Shown here in pieces: positions 33,693 to 41,298 of a stretch of 64,000 nucleotides of DNA; the stretch's first letter is position 1; the number at the start of each line of letters is the position of its first letter. A program made the position numbers and the translations under genes. This DNA comes from UBA10348 sp002469915 (GTDB taxonomy: Bacteria; Bacteroidota; Rhodothermia; Rhodothermales; UBA10348), in contig JAQWHM010000001.1 in assembly GCA_029249345.1 (NCBI GenBank), positions 186,001-250,000 of the forward strand, in the 5' to 3' direction. Below the pieces are notes generated by a model. The model was not told the origin of the DNA and did no database searches. It saw only the letters and a list, made by a program, of their open reading frames with translations.

Positions 33693-35780
33693 TCAGGCAA
33701 TAAGCGGTGCAATGACCAGCGCTACAACAGCAATCAACTTGATCAGGATGTTGAGTGATGGTCCTGAAGTATCCTTGAACGGATCTCCTACGGTATCACC
33801 AACAACGGCAGCTTTGTGCGCTTCTGATCCTTTTCCATAGGTCTCACCGTCGATTGTGATGCCACTTTCGATCATTTTCTTAGCGTTGTCCCATGCACCA
33901 CCAGCATTAGACTGGAAGATGGCGAATAGAACACCAGAAACGGTTACACCAGCAAGCAGACCACCGAGCATGTTTTTGTCGATGAACCCGATGATTACAG
34001 GAACGAGGATGGCTAGCAAGCCTGGCAGTACCATTTCCCGAATCGCAGCGTCTGTTGAAATCTCAACGCAGCGCTTGGAATCTGGCTTAGCCGTTCCTTC
34101 TCTCAATCCAGGAATTTCAGCAAACTGACGACCTACTTCTTTAATCATGTCTGCAGCTGCACGCCCTACTGCTCCCATTGCCATGGCCGAGAATACGTAT
34201 GGCAACATGGCTCCTAGAAGAAGTCCAGCGAGAATGTTAGGATTAGCCACATCAATGTTATCGACTCCTGCCTGCTGCATGAAGGCTGCAAACAAGCCCA
34301 GAGCAGTTAGCGCTGCTGAAGCAATCGCAAATCCTTTACCGATCGCTGCAGTCGTGTTTCCGACAGCGTCGAGTTTGTCAGTACGTTCGCGTACTTCAGC
34401 GGGAAGTTCGGCCATTTCAGCGATACCCCCTGCGTTGTCTGAAATCGGACCGTATGCATCGACTGCGAGCTGGATTCCAGTTACGGAAAGCATTCCAACA
34501 GCAGCGATCGCGATTCCGTAAAGACCGGCAAACGAGAAAGCACCGATGATGGCAAGCGCCAAAACGACGGCTGGGATGCCCGTTGAGAACATACCTACAC
34601 CCAGACCGGCAATAATGTTTGTTGCAGATCCTGTGACAGACTGGCGGGCAATACCCGTGACCGGTCCTTTATCTGTTGCCGTGTAGTATTCGGTTACGAG
34701 CCCAATGATCGTGCCAGCAGCAAGACCAATTAGGACGGCGTAAAACACGCCCATTGCCGTGTAATCTGTTCCTGCAACAGACCAGCTTTCAGGCAACATC
34801 ATCGTGATGATGAAATAAGCCATAACAGCCATAAACCCTGCAGCACCGAACTCACCGACATTGAGGGCATGCTGTGGATTGCCACCTTCTTTCGTTTTAA
34901 CGAAGAATGATCCAGCAATCGAAACCAGAATTCCGACACCGGCCAAGACGAGAGGCAATAGGATCGGACTTAATTCGCCGTAGGCACTCGAGGACATGGC
35001 TGGCACAGAGATAAATGCTGTTCCCAAGACCATCGTACCAATAATCGACCCGACATAACTTTCAAAAAGGTCAGCACCCATTCCAGCAACATCGCCGACG
35101 TTGTCACCAACGTTATCTGCGATGGTAGCAGGATTTCTAGGGTCATCTTCTGGAATACCTTCGTAGACTTTTCCAGCGAGGTCAGCACCCACGTCCGCTG
35201 CTTTCGTGTAGATTCCTCCACCAACACGGGCAAACAGAGCGATTGAGGAGGCTCCCAATGAAAATCCTGAAATGACACCTACAATCTTAGTGATATTCCA
35301 GACGGTCATCGTGTCATAAGCGATGAAAAGGCTTCCGAGGCCCAGCACACCGAGCCCAACTACGCTCAATCCCATCACGAGTCCGCCTGAGAAGGCGACA
35401 TTTAGTGCAGGTGCAAGTCCCGTTCTAGCAGCTTGGGTTGTGCGAACATTTGCTTTCGTAGCAACGGTCATACCCACAAAGCCTGCAAGTGCACTACAAA
35501 AGGCACCAACGATAAAGGAGACTGAGATCATCCATGATGATTCGGGCTGGCTAGCATTGGCAAACGCTAAGAGAACAGCGACGACGATCACGAAAACGAA
35601 AAGAACGCGGTATTCCTGACGGAGAAATGCGCGAGCTCCTTCGGCAATAGCGTCGGCAAGCTCTACCATTAGCTCAGTGCCGGGGTCTTGTTTACCGACC
35701 CATTTGGCACGCGTATACGCGTATAAAAGGGCGATTACACCCGCTACAGGAACCAGATAAGTCAAAGTGGAAATATCCAT
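33693..35780 (-). CDS. hppA: Membrane-bound ion-pumping pyrophosphatase (K+-dependent type)
   Basis: This 695-residue, roughly 16-helix pump hydrolyses pyrophosphate and moves H+ or Na+ out of the cytoplasm. The substrate site is clear: DVGADLAGKVYEGIPEDDPRNPATIADNVGDNVGD and the C-terminal GDTVGDPFKDTSGPSLNILIKL. The motif GNTTAAIGKG has Ala where K+-independent enzymes have Lys, so the enzyme should need K+. That class includes both Na+ and H+ pumps, and I cannot tell which. It is a single-gene unit with an upstream region of 262 bp and a long hairpin behind it. Confidence 0.95.
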   Translation of the reverse strand: MDISTLTYLVPVAGVIALLYAYTRAKWVGKQDPGTELMVELADAIAEGARAFLRQEYRVLFVFVIVVAVLLAFANASQPESSWMISVSFIVGAFCSALAGFVGMTVATKANVRTTQAARTGLAPALNVAFSGGLVMGLSVVGLGVLGLGSLFIAYDTMTVWNITKIVGVISGFSLGASSIALFARVGGGIYTKAADVGADLAGKVYEGIPEDDPRNPATIADNVGDNVGDVAGMGADLFESYVGSIIGTMVLGTAFISVPAMSSSAYGELSPILLPLVLAGVGILVSIAGSFFVKTKEGGNPQHALNVGEFGAAGFMAVMAYFIITMMLPESWSVAGTDYTAMGVFYAVLIGLAAGTIIGLVTEYYTATDKGPVTGIARQSVTGSATNIIAGLGVGMFSTGIPAVVLALAIIGAFSFAGLYGIAIAAVGMLSVTGIQLAVDAYGPISDNAGGIAEMAELPAEVRERTDKLDAVGNTTAAIGKGFAIASAALTALGLFAAFMQQAGVDNIDVANPNILAGLLLGAMLPYVFSAMAMGAVGRAAADMIKEVGRQFAEIPGLREGTAKPDSKRCVEISTDAAIREMVLPGLLAILVPVIIGFIDKNMLGGLLAGVTVSGVLFAIFQSNAGGAWDNAKKMIESGITIDGETYGKGSEAHKAAVVGDTVGDPFKDTSGPSLNILIKLIAVVALVIAPLIA

Positions 35781-35908
35781 TGCAGTGGAGATCCTATGAT
35801 GAATTGAAGAGCCTAGGGCTCAGGAGATTATGAAAACCAATTATTCCGCAAAAAATACCTTTTTAAGGGCATTTTATTTATTCGTTAACCAAGAATTCTA
35901 GGTCAGCT

Positions 35909-35920
35909 GGAAGCGCTTCC
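35909..35920. promoter_or_regulatory. 12-bp palindrome upstream of hppA
   Basis: GGAAGCGCTTCC is a perfect palindrome 129 bp before the hppA start and 123 bp after the pth stop. It may be an operator; evidence is positional only. The rest of the 262-bp gap is AT-rich with no gene. Confidence 0.3.
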
Positions 35921-36042
35921 GGAAATCTGCCCTTGATAGAGCCTGTCAACGGTAAAAAAAACCACTCCACTTCAGATCTCAACCCAAACCGATTAAGCAC
36001 CTTTCCAAAACATCCAAAATGTAGATATCCATCACCTGAACG

Positions 36043-36612
36043 CTACAGATTAAATCGATTCATGGTCGTCGCGATACCATCCGTAACAAAGGACAGAGCC
36101 GCATCGCGTACATGGGAAATGACAGGATCTATAATCTTCCGTTCATCTTCAGGAAAGCGCGACAATACATAGTCAGCCTGTTGCCCCCTCCCGAAGTCAT
36201 TTCCAATTCCAATTCTGATTCTAGGAAAGTTGTTTGAATCCAGCCAGTCAGCTATATCCTCGAGGCCATTATGCCCACCCGTGCCTCCTTTTTGCCGAAT
36301 CCGGACCTTCCCTGGAGGAAGATGGATATCGTCCACTACGACTAATATGTCTTGCGCGTCCAAGTTATTCTTACGTACTAGTTCCTCGACGGCCAGACCA
36401 CTTCGATTCATGAAGGTTTGGGGCTTTGCTAAACCTAGCGGACGTCCCCGCCACTTTCCCCAAGCAATCTTGGATTGCCCCTTGGTTTTGAATGACTCAT
36501 TGACGCGATCTGCGATGGCATCGATGACTTCGAACCCTACGTTATGCCGAGTACCCTCATATTCGGCACCCGGATTACCAAGACCAATAATTATGCGTTT
36601 TGAGGAAGCCAT
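36043..36612 (-). CDS. pth: Peptidyl-tRNA hydrolase
   Basis: Pth frees tRNA from peptidyl-tRNAs dropped by the ribosome. The 189-residue protein shows IIIGLGNPGAEYEGTRHNVGFEVID (with the catalytic His of RHN), KPQTFMNRSG, VVVDDIHLPPGKVRIRQKGGTGGHNGLEDI (catalytic Asp) and RIRIGIG. It is complete. I start at the ATG at 36612; a longer frame from 36669 would run into the terminator hairpin of the upstream operon and adds an unlikely N-terminus. It follows rplY, a common neighbour, but is separated from it by that terminator. Confidence 0.95.
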   Translation of the reverse strand: MASSKRIIIGLGNPGAEYEGTRHNVGFEVIDAIADRVNESFKTKGQSKIAWGKWRGRPLGLAKPQTFMNRSGLAVEELVRKNNLDAQDILVVVDDIHLPPGKVRIRQKGGTGGHNGLEDIADWLDSNNFPRIRIGIGNDFGRGQQADYVLSRFPEDERKIIDPVISHVRDAALSFVTDGIATTMNRFNL

Positions 36613-36659
36613 CCGACTTATTGGGTAAGAATCTAGATTCAAATTTAAAATACAAAACC

Positions 36660-36694
36660 GGGGCCGCACGCGATCTATGATCGTGTGCGGCCCC
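36660..36694 (-). terminator. Strong hairpin terminator after rplY
   Basis: Arms 36660-36675 and 36679-36694 pair over 16 bp with one G-U pair and a TAT loop. On the minus strand it is followed by GGTTTTGTATTTT, a usable T-rich tail. It lies 34 bp after the rplY stop. Confidence 0.85.
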
Positions 36695-36727
36695 AGTAAA
36701 ATTCACCTACAAGCACATTCGGGAGAA

Positions 36728-37351
36728 CTATTCGCTCGCCTCTGCGCCGGCAGCATCTCCGTCTTCGCCTTCTTCGCCTTCTTCGCCTTCTTCATCCAAC
36801 TCGATGATGACGCGAGGACGAGCAATAGCGATCAATGTCTGATCCATCGCTGCCTTGATCTCGATATTCTCGAGTTTCAAATCACGAACTAAGATGGACT
36901 CACCAATTTTGAGTTTGGTGACATCTATTTCGATGTGATCCGGCAGATTCTCTGGCATGCAGCGAATGGCAAGCTTGTTCAGGAAAGTCTTGCGCGTTCC
37001 ACCATTTCTGACACCCATTGGGATTCCAGAAAAGTGAATCGGGACAGGGATGGTGATGTGCTCTCCTTCCTTCAGCATAAGAAAGTCAACATGAATTGGA
37101 CGATCCGATACCGGGTGGAAATCAACCGATTTCAGAACACAATTGTATGACTTTCCATCTACTTCTACTGCGACAGTGTGAAACTCATCGGTGTAGATCA
37201 AGTCGCGGAGACTAAGCTCAGGGACTTCAAAAGTACAAGGTTCTGTTCCGCGACCGTACAGCACACATGGAACGTTGCCCTCTTTGCGAGCAGCTTTAGC
37301 CGCCTTCTTACCGGCCTCTCTGGCTTTAGCGTCGAGCGTGATGACTTCCAT
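36728..37351 (-). CDS. rplY: 50S ribosomal protein L25 (general stress protein Ctc form)
   Basis: L25 binds 5S rRNA. The 207-residue protein is the long, two-domain Ctc form: the 5S-binding domain (about 1-95, with EVITLDAKAREAGKKAAKAARKEGNVPCVLYGRG) and the TL5-type C-terminal beta domain (about 96-185). The last 30 residues are an acidic tail with a repeated E-E-G unit, encoded by a direct 9-base repeat (cttcttcgc type) at about 36763-36795, which could vary in length between strains. It follows prs by 42 bp in the same operon. Confidence 0.95.
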   Translation of the reverse strand: MEVITLDAKAREAGKKAAKAARKEGNVPCVLYGRGTEPCTFEVPELSLRDLIYTDEFHTVAVEVDGKSYNCVLKSVDFHPVSDRPIHVDFLMLKEGEHITIPVPIHFSGIPMGVRNGGTRKTFLNKLAIRCMPENLPDHIEIDVTKLKIGESILVRDLKLENIEIKAAMDQTLIAIARPRVIIELDEEGEEGEEGEDGDAAGAEASE

Positions 37352-37393
37352 TTCTGATATACCTGTTAAGTGTGTTTTTTTGATTCTGTACTA

Positions 37394-38329
37394 CTAAACG
37401 AATAAGGTCGATACCGATTCGTCTGTAGAAATGCGGCGAATAGCGTCCGCGAAAATGTCTGCAACACTGATCACCTGAATCTTATCGCAAGTACGAGTAA
37501 GAGGAATCGTGTCCGTTACGACCAAGCTGGTCAAGGCTGAACTCTCAATCCGATCATAGGCCGGACCGGATAGCAAAGGATGGGTACCCGCCGCTACAAT
37601 ATTGAGAGCCCCCGCGTCTTTCAATGCGTTTGCGGCATTGGTTAGCGTTCCTGCCGTATCAATCATGTCATCGATCAACAAAACGTTTTTGCCTTCTACT
37701 TCACCGATGATATTCATCACTTCGGCTACATTCTGAGTAGGACGACGTTTGTCAATAATGGCCAAATCTGCACTCAGTTTCTTGGCATAACTACGGGCCA
37801 TTTTTACGCTTCCTACATCGGGAGCGACAACGACCAAGTTTTCCAACTCTTGCTTTCGAAAATAGTCAGCAAAAATGGCTGAGCCGTAAAGGTGATCCAC
37901 AGGAACGTCAAAAAACCCTTGAATCTGCGATGCATGCAAATCCATAGTGAGTACACGATCTACACCAGAAGTCGTAAGGATATTAGCCATTAGCTTGGCT
38001 GCTATCGAAACCCTGGGCTGATCCTTACGCTCCTGACGTGCGTAACCGAAGTAAGGAATCACTGCGGTAATACGCGCTGCTGAAGCCCTTTTCGCTGCAT
38101 CTATCAGCAGAAAAAGCTCAAGCCAATTGTCGGCAGTAGGATGGGTGCTCTGAATGAGGAACACATCGCATCCACGAATGGACTCTTCGTAATGGACATA
38201 CATTTCTCCATCGGAGAAATTTTTGATCTCCACCCTACCCAACTCTTGACCAAAAGCACGAGATATCGCCCGTGCCAACGCTGGGTTGGAACGGCCGGCA
38301 AAAATGCTGATCGGATAATGTGTGCTCAT
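37394..38329 (-). CDS. prs: Ribose-phosphate pyrophosphokinase
   Basis: Prs makes PRPP from ribose 5-phosphate and ATP, feeding nucleotide, His and Trp synthesis. The 311 residues match the class I length. FSDGEMYVHYEESIRGCDVFLIQST, YFGYARQERKDQPR (catalytic loop), TMDLHASQIQGFF, the flexible-loop region APDVGSVKMARSYAKKL, IIDKRR and the PRPP-binding VLLIDDMIDTAGTL are all present. The start is the ATG at 38329. It is downstream of tRNA-Gln and upstream of rplY, an order often seen in Bacteroidota. Confidence 0.97.
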   Translation of the reverse strand: MSTHYPISIFAGRSNPALARAISRAFGQELGRVEIKNFSDGEMYVHYEESIRGCDVFLIQSTHPTADNWLELFLLIDAAKRASAARITAVIPYFGYARQERKDQPRVSIAAKLMANILTTSGVDRVLTMDLHASQIQGFFDVPVDHLYGSAIFADYFRKQELENLVVVAPDVGSVKMARSYAKKLSADLAIIDKRRPTQNVAEVMNIIGEVEGKNVLLIDDMIDTAGTLTNAANALKDAGALNIVAAGTHPLLSGPAYDRIESSALTSLVVTDTIPLTRTCDKIQVISVADIFADAIRRISTDESVSTLFV

Positions 38330-38361
38330 TCCTGTCTCGGAAACGAATGCGTCAATGTGTG

Positions 38362-38432
38362 TTGCCCGGGGAGGACTCGAACCTCCACATACGGCGTCAA
38401 AGGCCGCTGTCCTGCCATTAGACGACCGGGCA
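38362..38432 (-). tRNA. tRNA-Gln (anticodon TTG)
   Basis: The minus strand folds as a cloverleaf: acceptor TGCCCGG/CCGGGCA, D arm GTC...GAC, anticodon stem GCGGC/GCCGT with loop CTTTGAC (anticodon TTG, reading CAA), and T arm GGAGG-TTCGAGT-CCTCC. The discriminator is A and the 3' CCA is not encoded (ACACAC follows), so it must be added by the CCA enzyme. It lies 32 bp before prs and may share its transcript. Confidence 0.95.
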
Positions 38433-38494
38433 ATGAGATCACCTTAGATATATGCCCGAGGGCATTTCCAGGCTCTCCTTTTCTCGAAATTAAA

Positions 38495-38507
38495 CCGATA
38501 AAATCGG
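38495..38507 (-). terminator. Short hairpin after the P1-family peptidase gene
   Basis: CCGAT (38495-38499) pairs with ATCGG (38503-38507); on the minus strand it is followed by TTTAATTTC. It is 80 bp after the peptidase stop and before tRNA-Gln. A small palindrome, ATGCCC-GA-GGGCAT, lies further on at 38452-38465. Confidence 0.45.
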
Positions 38508-38587
38508 CTTAAAGCCAAAAACTGTACAGACCTGTAAAAATAGGGACATTATTGCGTTCCTGCAACGGTTTACCCCGAACTGAAACA

Positions 38588-39724
38588 TCACCTTATAAAA
38601 TTCACGTCCCGACCATACTTGCGCATTATTTCGATTACTGCATCGATAGAAATCGCTTCAATAGTACCTCGATGGCCACTTACGGTCTTCGCTTTAAGTA
38701 GCGCATTGTAGATTGATTCTTCAGTGGCTTCGACAGCTGCCTGAAAAATCGGAGATATCGCATCGTTGGGAAGTTCTTTGAGTTCGGACATCGCATTCCC
38801 TCTTCGAGCCATCTCAGCGGTCGTAAAAGCAAGCGCATAATCCCCGCTCCCATTGGTGGCAGGCGATCCAGACCGCCCGATGGCCAACATGGCCCGGGCA
38901 GCAAGACGGGTGAGGTTGCGATCCGAAAGAGGAGCATCTGTGGCAATGACAACGATAACGGATCCATCCGCATCTCCATTATCAATTGCCCCCTTCAAAT
39001 AATATTGACCTAGCTCTTCGCCGACGGGCACACCATCTATTTGAAGAATGCCTCCATAATTAGTCTGCACCAAGACGCCCACCGTGTATCCGCCGAGGCG
39101 GCCCGGAAGTACCCGTGAACTCGTGCCGATCCCTCCTTTCCATCCGAATGAAACCGTTCCAGTCCCCGCGCCGACAGCGCCTTCTTCCACCGGACCAGTA
39201 TGCGCAGACTCAATGGCAGTCACAACCTGATCTGCATGCACATGCCGCCCTCTAATGTCGTTCAGATACCCATCGTTCGTCTCGCCGACAACCGCATTCA
39301 CAGATCGCACCTGTTCGTTACCGGGTTGCTTCAAGGTCCACGAGATGATGCCTTCCATGCCTTGGGGAATCGATAGTGTGTTCGTCAACACAATAGGTGT
39401 TTCAATCTCTCCCAACTCAATGATTTGGGTACTACCCGCAAATTTGCCGTACCCATTTCCCTGAAAAAAACCGGCTGGCACTTTCTCTTGATACAGGTTT
39501 CCGGTATGAGGTAGAATAGCCGTCACGCCCGTTCGTACATCGTCTCCTTCCCAAATGGTCAAGTGACCAACTTGGACACCAGCAACATCCGTAATCGCAT
39601 TCAACGGACCAACCGGTAAAACGCCGGGCTGTATCCCCATTTCACGTGCTCGCGGCCGTTCTTGAGCATGAGCGCTCGGTAAAACCAACATCAAAAGCAC
39701 GCATAGTTGACCAAATCGCTTCAT
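38588..39724 (-). CDS. Secreted P1-family (S58, DmpA/BapA-type) aminopeptidase
   Basis: The 378-residue protein has a signal peptide (MKRFGQLCVLLMLVLPSAHA). The mature part is a DmpA-like N-terminal-nucleophile hydrolase: LNAITDVAGVQVGHLTI near the start, VVGETNDGYLND, GAVGAGTGTVSFGWKGGIGTSSR, and NGSGDYALAF, where cleavage between Gly292 and Ser293 should release the beta chain with Ser293 as nucleophile. Members remove N-terminal L- or D-amino acids or beta-peptides. It probably acts in the periplasm. It is divergent from the aspartate racemase gene, a suggestive D-amino-acid neighbourhood, though the two are not in one operon. Confidence 0.9.
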   Translation of the reverse strand: MKRFGQLCVLLMLVLPSAHAQERPRAREMGIQPGVLPVGPLNAITDVAGVQVGHLTIWEGDDVRTGVTAILPHTGNLYQEKVPAGFFQGNGYGKFAGSTQIIELGEIETPIVLTNTLSIPQGMEGIISWTLKQPGNEQVRSVNAVVGETNDGYLNDIRGRHVHADQVVTAIESAHTGPVEEGAVGAGTGTVSFGWKGGIGTSSRVLPGRLGGYTVGVLVQTNYGGILQIDGVPVGEELGQYYLKGAIDNGDADGSVIVVIATDAPLSDRNLTRLAARAMLAIGRSGSPATNGSGDYALAFTTAEMARRGNAMSELKELPNDAISPIFQAAVEATEESIYNALLKAKTVSGHRGTIEAISIDAVIEIMRKYGRDVNFIR

Positions 39725-39820
39725 CTTTCTATCAGGCTATCTTTTGCCGGGACATTATTGTGAGGTCGGAATATAACCGACTCGGCTACCCACTACCGCC
39801 TTTCAGAGAAAATCATAAAC

Positions 39821-40585
39821 ATGTCCGAACAAACAGCCATAGGCATTCTAGGAGGCATGGGTCCCCAAGCCGGAATTGATCTTGCTTCAAAAATCGTTGC
39901 TCAAACGAAAGTCAAGAGGGACCAGGACCATATTCCAACGATTCTTTATTCGGATCCCCTCGTTCCAGATCGAACCCATTTTCTTTTGGGTGACTCAACC
40001 GTGAACCCTGGAAATGAAATGGCCAAAGGGCTGCTGAATCTTGAGCGTTCCGGCGCAAAGGTTGCAGGTATTGCCTGTAACACGGCCCATTCTGCCCTCA
40101 TTTTCGACCATACACTGAGTCAATTAAAAGAGGCCCACTCTTCCCTAGAGGTTCTTCACCTTATTGATGTGACCGTCGAGGGTATTCGAGCACGCCACCC
40201 TTCGGCTAAGCGCATTGGGATCCTGGGTACCAAAGGAACCTATCATTTTCGCTTGTATGACGATCGTCTTGAAGCTGCGGGGCTCCTTCCCCTACGCCCC
40301 GACACATTCGAGCACCTCGAAGAGGCTATATACCACTCAGATTCCGGCATAAAAGCGTGTTCCTCTCCCGTTTCGGACGTAGCCCGTCAACTAGTTTTCA
40401 GGAGTGCAGATCAGGTCATCCAGCAGGGTGCAGAGGTTGTTATTTTGGGATGCACAGAACTACCAATAGCTGTTCCTGAAGCTACTTACAAAGGTATTCC
40501 CCTTATCGACCCGGGGCTATTTATGGCACGAGCGCTCATTCAGGCTGTTGCTCCGGATCGACTGATGCCCTTGAGCGTAGCATAG
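39821..40585 (+). CDS. Aspartate/glutamate racemase family protein
   Basis: This 254-residue PLP-independent racemase has the two catalytic cysteines in GIACNTAH (Cys86) and VILGCTELPI (Cys211), together with AIGILGGMGPQAGIDLASKI and KRIGILGTKGT. These match the RacD/YgeA aspartate racemase branch, which makes D-aspartate or acts broadly on amino acids, rather than MurI, which has a different N-terminus. It is followed 35 bp later by the DtxR-type regulator and may be cotranscribed with it. The substrate (Asp, Glu or hydantoin) is not settled by sequence. Confidence 0.88.
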   Translation: MSEQTAIGILGGMGPQAGIDLASKIVAQTKVKRDQDHIPTILYSDPLVPDRTHFLLGDSTVNPGNEMAKGLLNLERSGAKVAGIACNTAHSALIFDHTLSQLKEAHSSLEVLHLIDVTVEGIRARHPSAKRIGILGTKGTYHFRLYDDRLEAAGLLPLRPDTFEHLEEAIYHSDSGIKACSSPVSDVARQLVFRSADQVIQQGAEVVILGCTELPIAVPEATYKGIPLIDPGLFMARALIQAVAPDRLMPLSVA

Positions 40586-40620
40586 CTCGGTATTCTTTTC
40601 TCCACCTCACCTTCCCCATT

Positions 40621-41298
40621 ATGCCGCTTCGGAGCATGCTCAGCCAGTCTGTCGAAGACTATCTGAAGGCCATTTATAAGCTTCAGGCCGAAAATCCGGT
40701 ATCTACTACGGATTTGGCAGAGAAATTGAATATTACAGCCGCCTCGGTCACCAATATGGCCAAGCGGCTTTCCTCCCTTGGTTTGGTGACCTATGCCCCT
40801 TACAAGGGAGTCCGTTTGACGGAATCAGGCGAGCAAATCGCCCTTGAAATAATTCGTCACCACAGGCTTCTGGAAACGTATCTCCGGCAGATCATGGGCT
40901 ACGATTGGGACGAGATGCACGATGAGGCAGAACATCTGGAGCACCATATTTCAGAGGAGTTTGAGGACCGACTAGACAAGATGCTGGGCTATCCCACGCA
41001 TGATCCCCACGGGGATCCTATTCCAGGACGAGATGGCACCATTATTTCCATCGAATCTCACCCTGTCACCTCGTTTCCGGAAGGGGTTGAACTAACCATT
41101 CGAAGAGTTTCGGATAGTAATGTGGACATGCTGCGTAAACTAGAATCCATGGGATTGCTGCCCGGTGCCACCTGCAAATTAATCTCCAAGTCGGAAGACA
41201 CCCTTGAAGTGGTCACTAGCCAGAATCGGTTTGAACTGGACGCCGAGTTGGCCTCGCATGTTTTTGCCACTGAATCGACCAAAACGGACTTTGCATAA
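40621..41298 (+). CDS. DtxR/MntR-family metal-dependent regulator
   Basis: The 225-residue protein has a winged helix-turn-helix (about residues 6-70, SQSVEDYLKAIYKLQAENPVSTTDLAEKLNITAASVTNMAKRL), a dimerisation domain with metal-ligand candidates (DEMHDEAEHLEHHIS, about residues 100-114, and GYPTHDPHGDPIPG), and a C-terminal SH3-like FeoA domain (about 145-220). That makes it the long IdeR/DtxR type, responding to Fe2+ or Mn2+. Its TAA stop overlaps the ATG of RNase R by one base (TAATG), so the two are translated as a coupled pair. A start at 40636 is possible. No metal transporter is adjacent. Confidence 0.9.
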   Translation: MPLRSMLSQSVEDYLKAIYKLQAENPVSTTDLAEKLNITAASVTNMAKRLSSLGLVTYAPYKGVRLTESGEQIALEIIRHHRLLETYLRQIMGYDWDEMHDEAEHLEHHISEEFEDRLDKMLGYPTHDPHGDPIPGRDGTIISIESHPVTSFPEGVELTIRRVSDSNVDMLRKLESMGLLPGATCKLISKSEDTLEVVTSQNRFELDAELASHVFATESTKTDFA

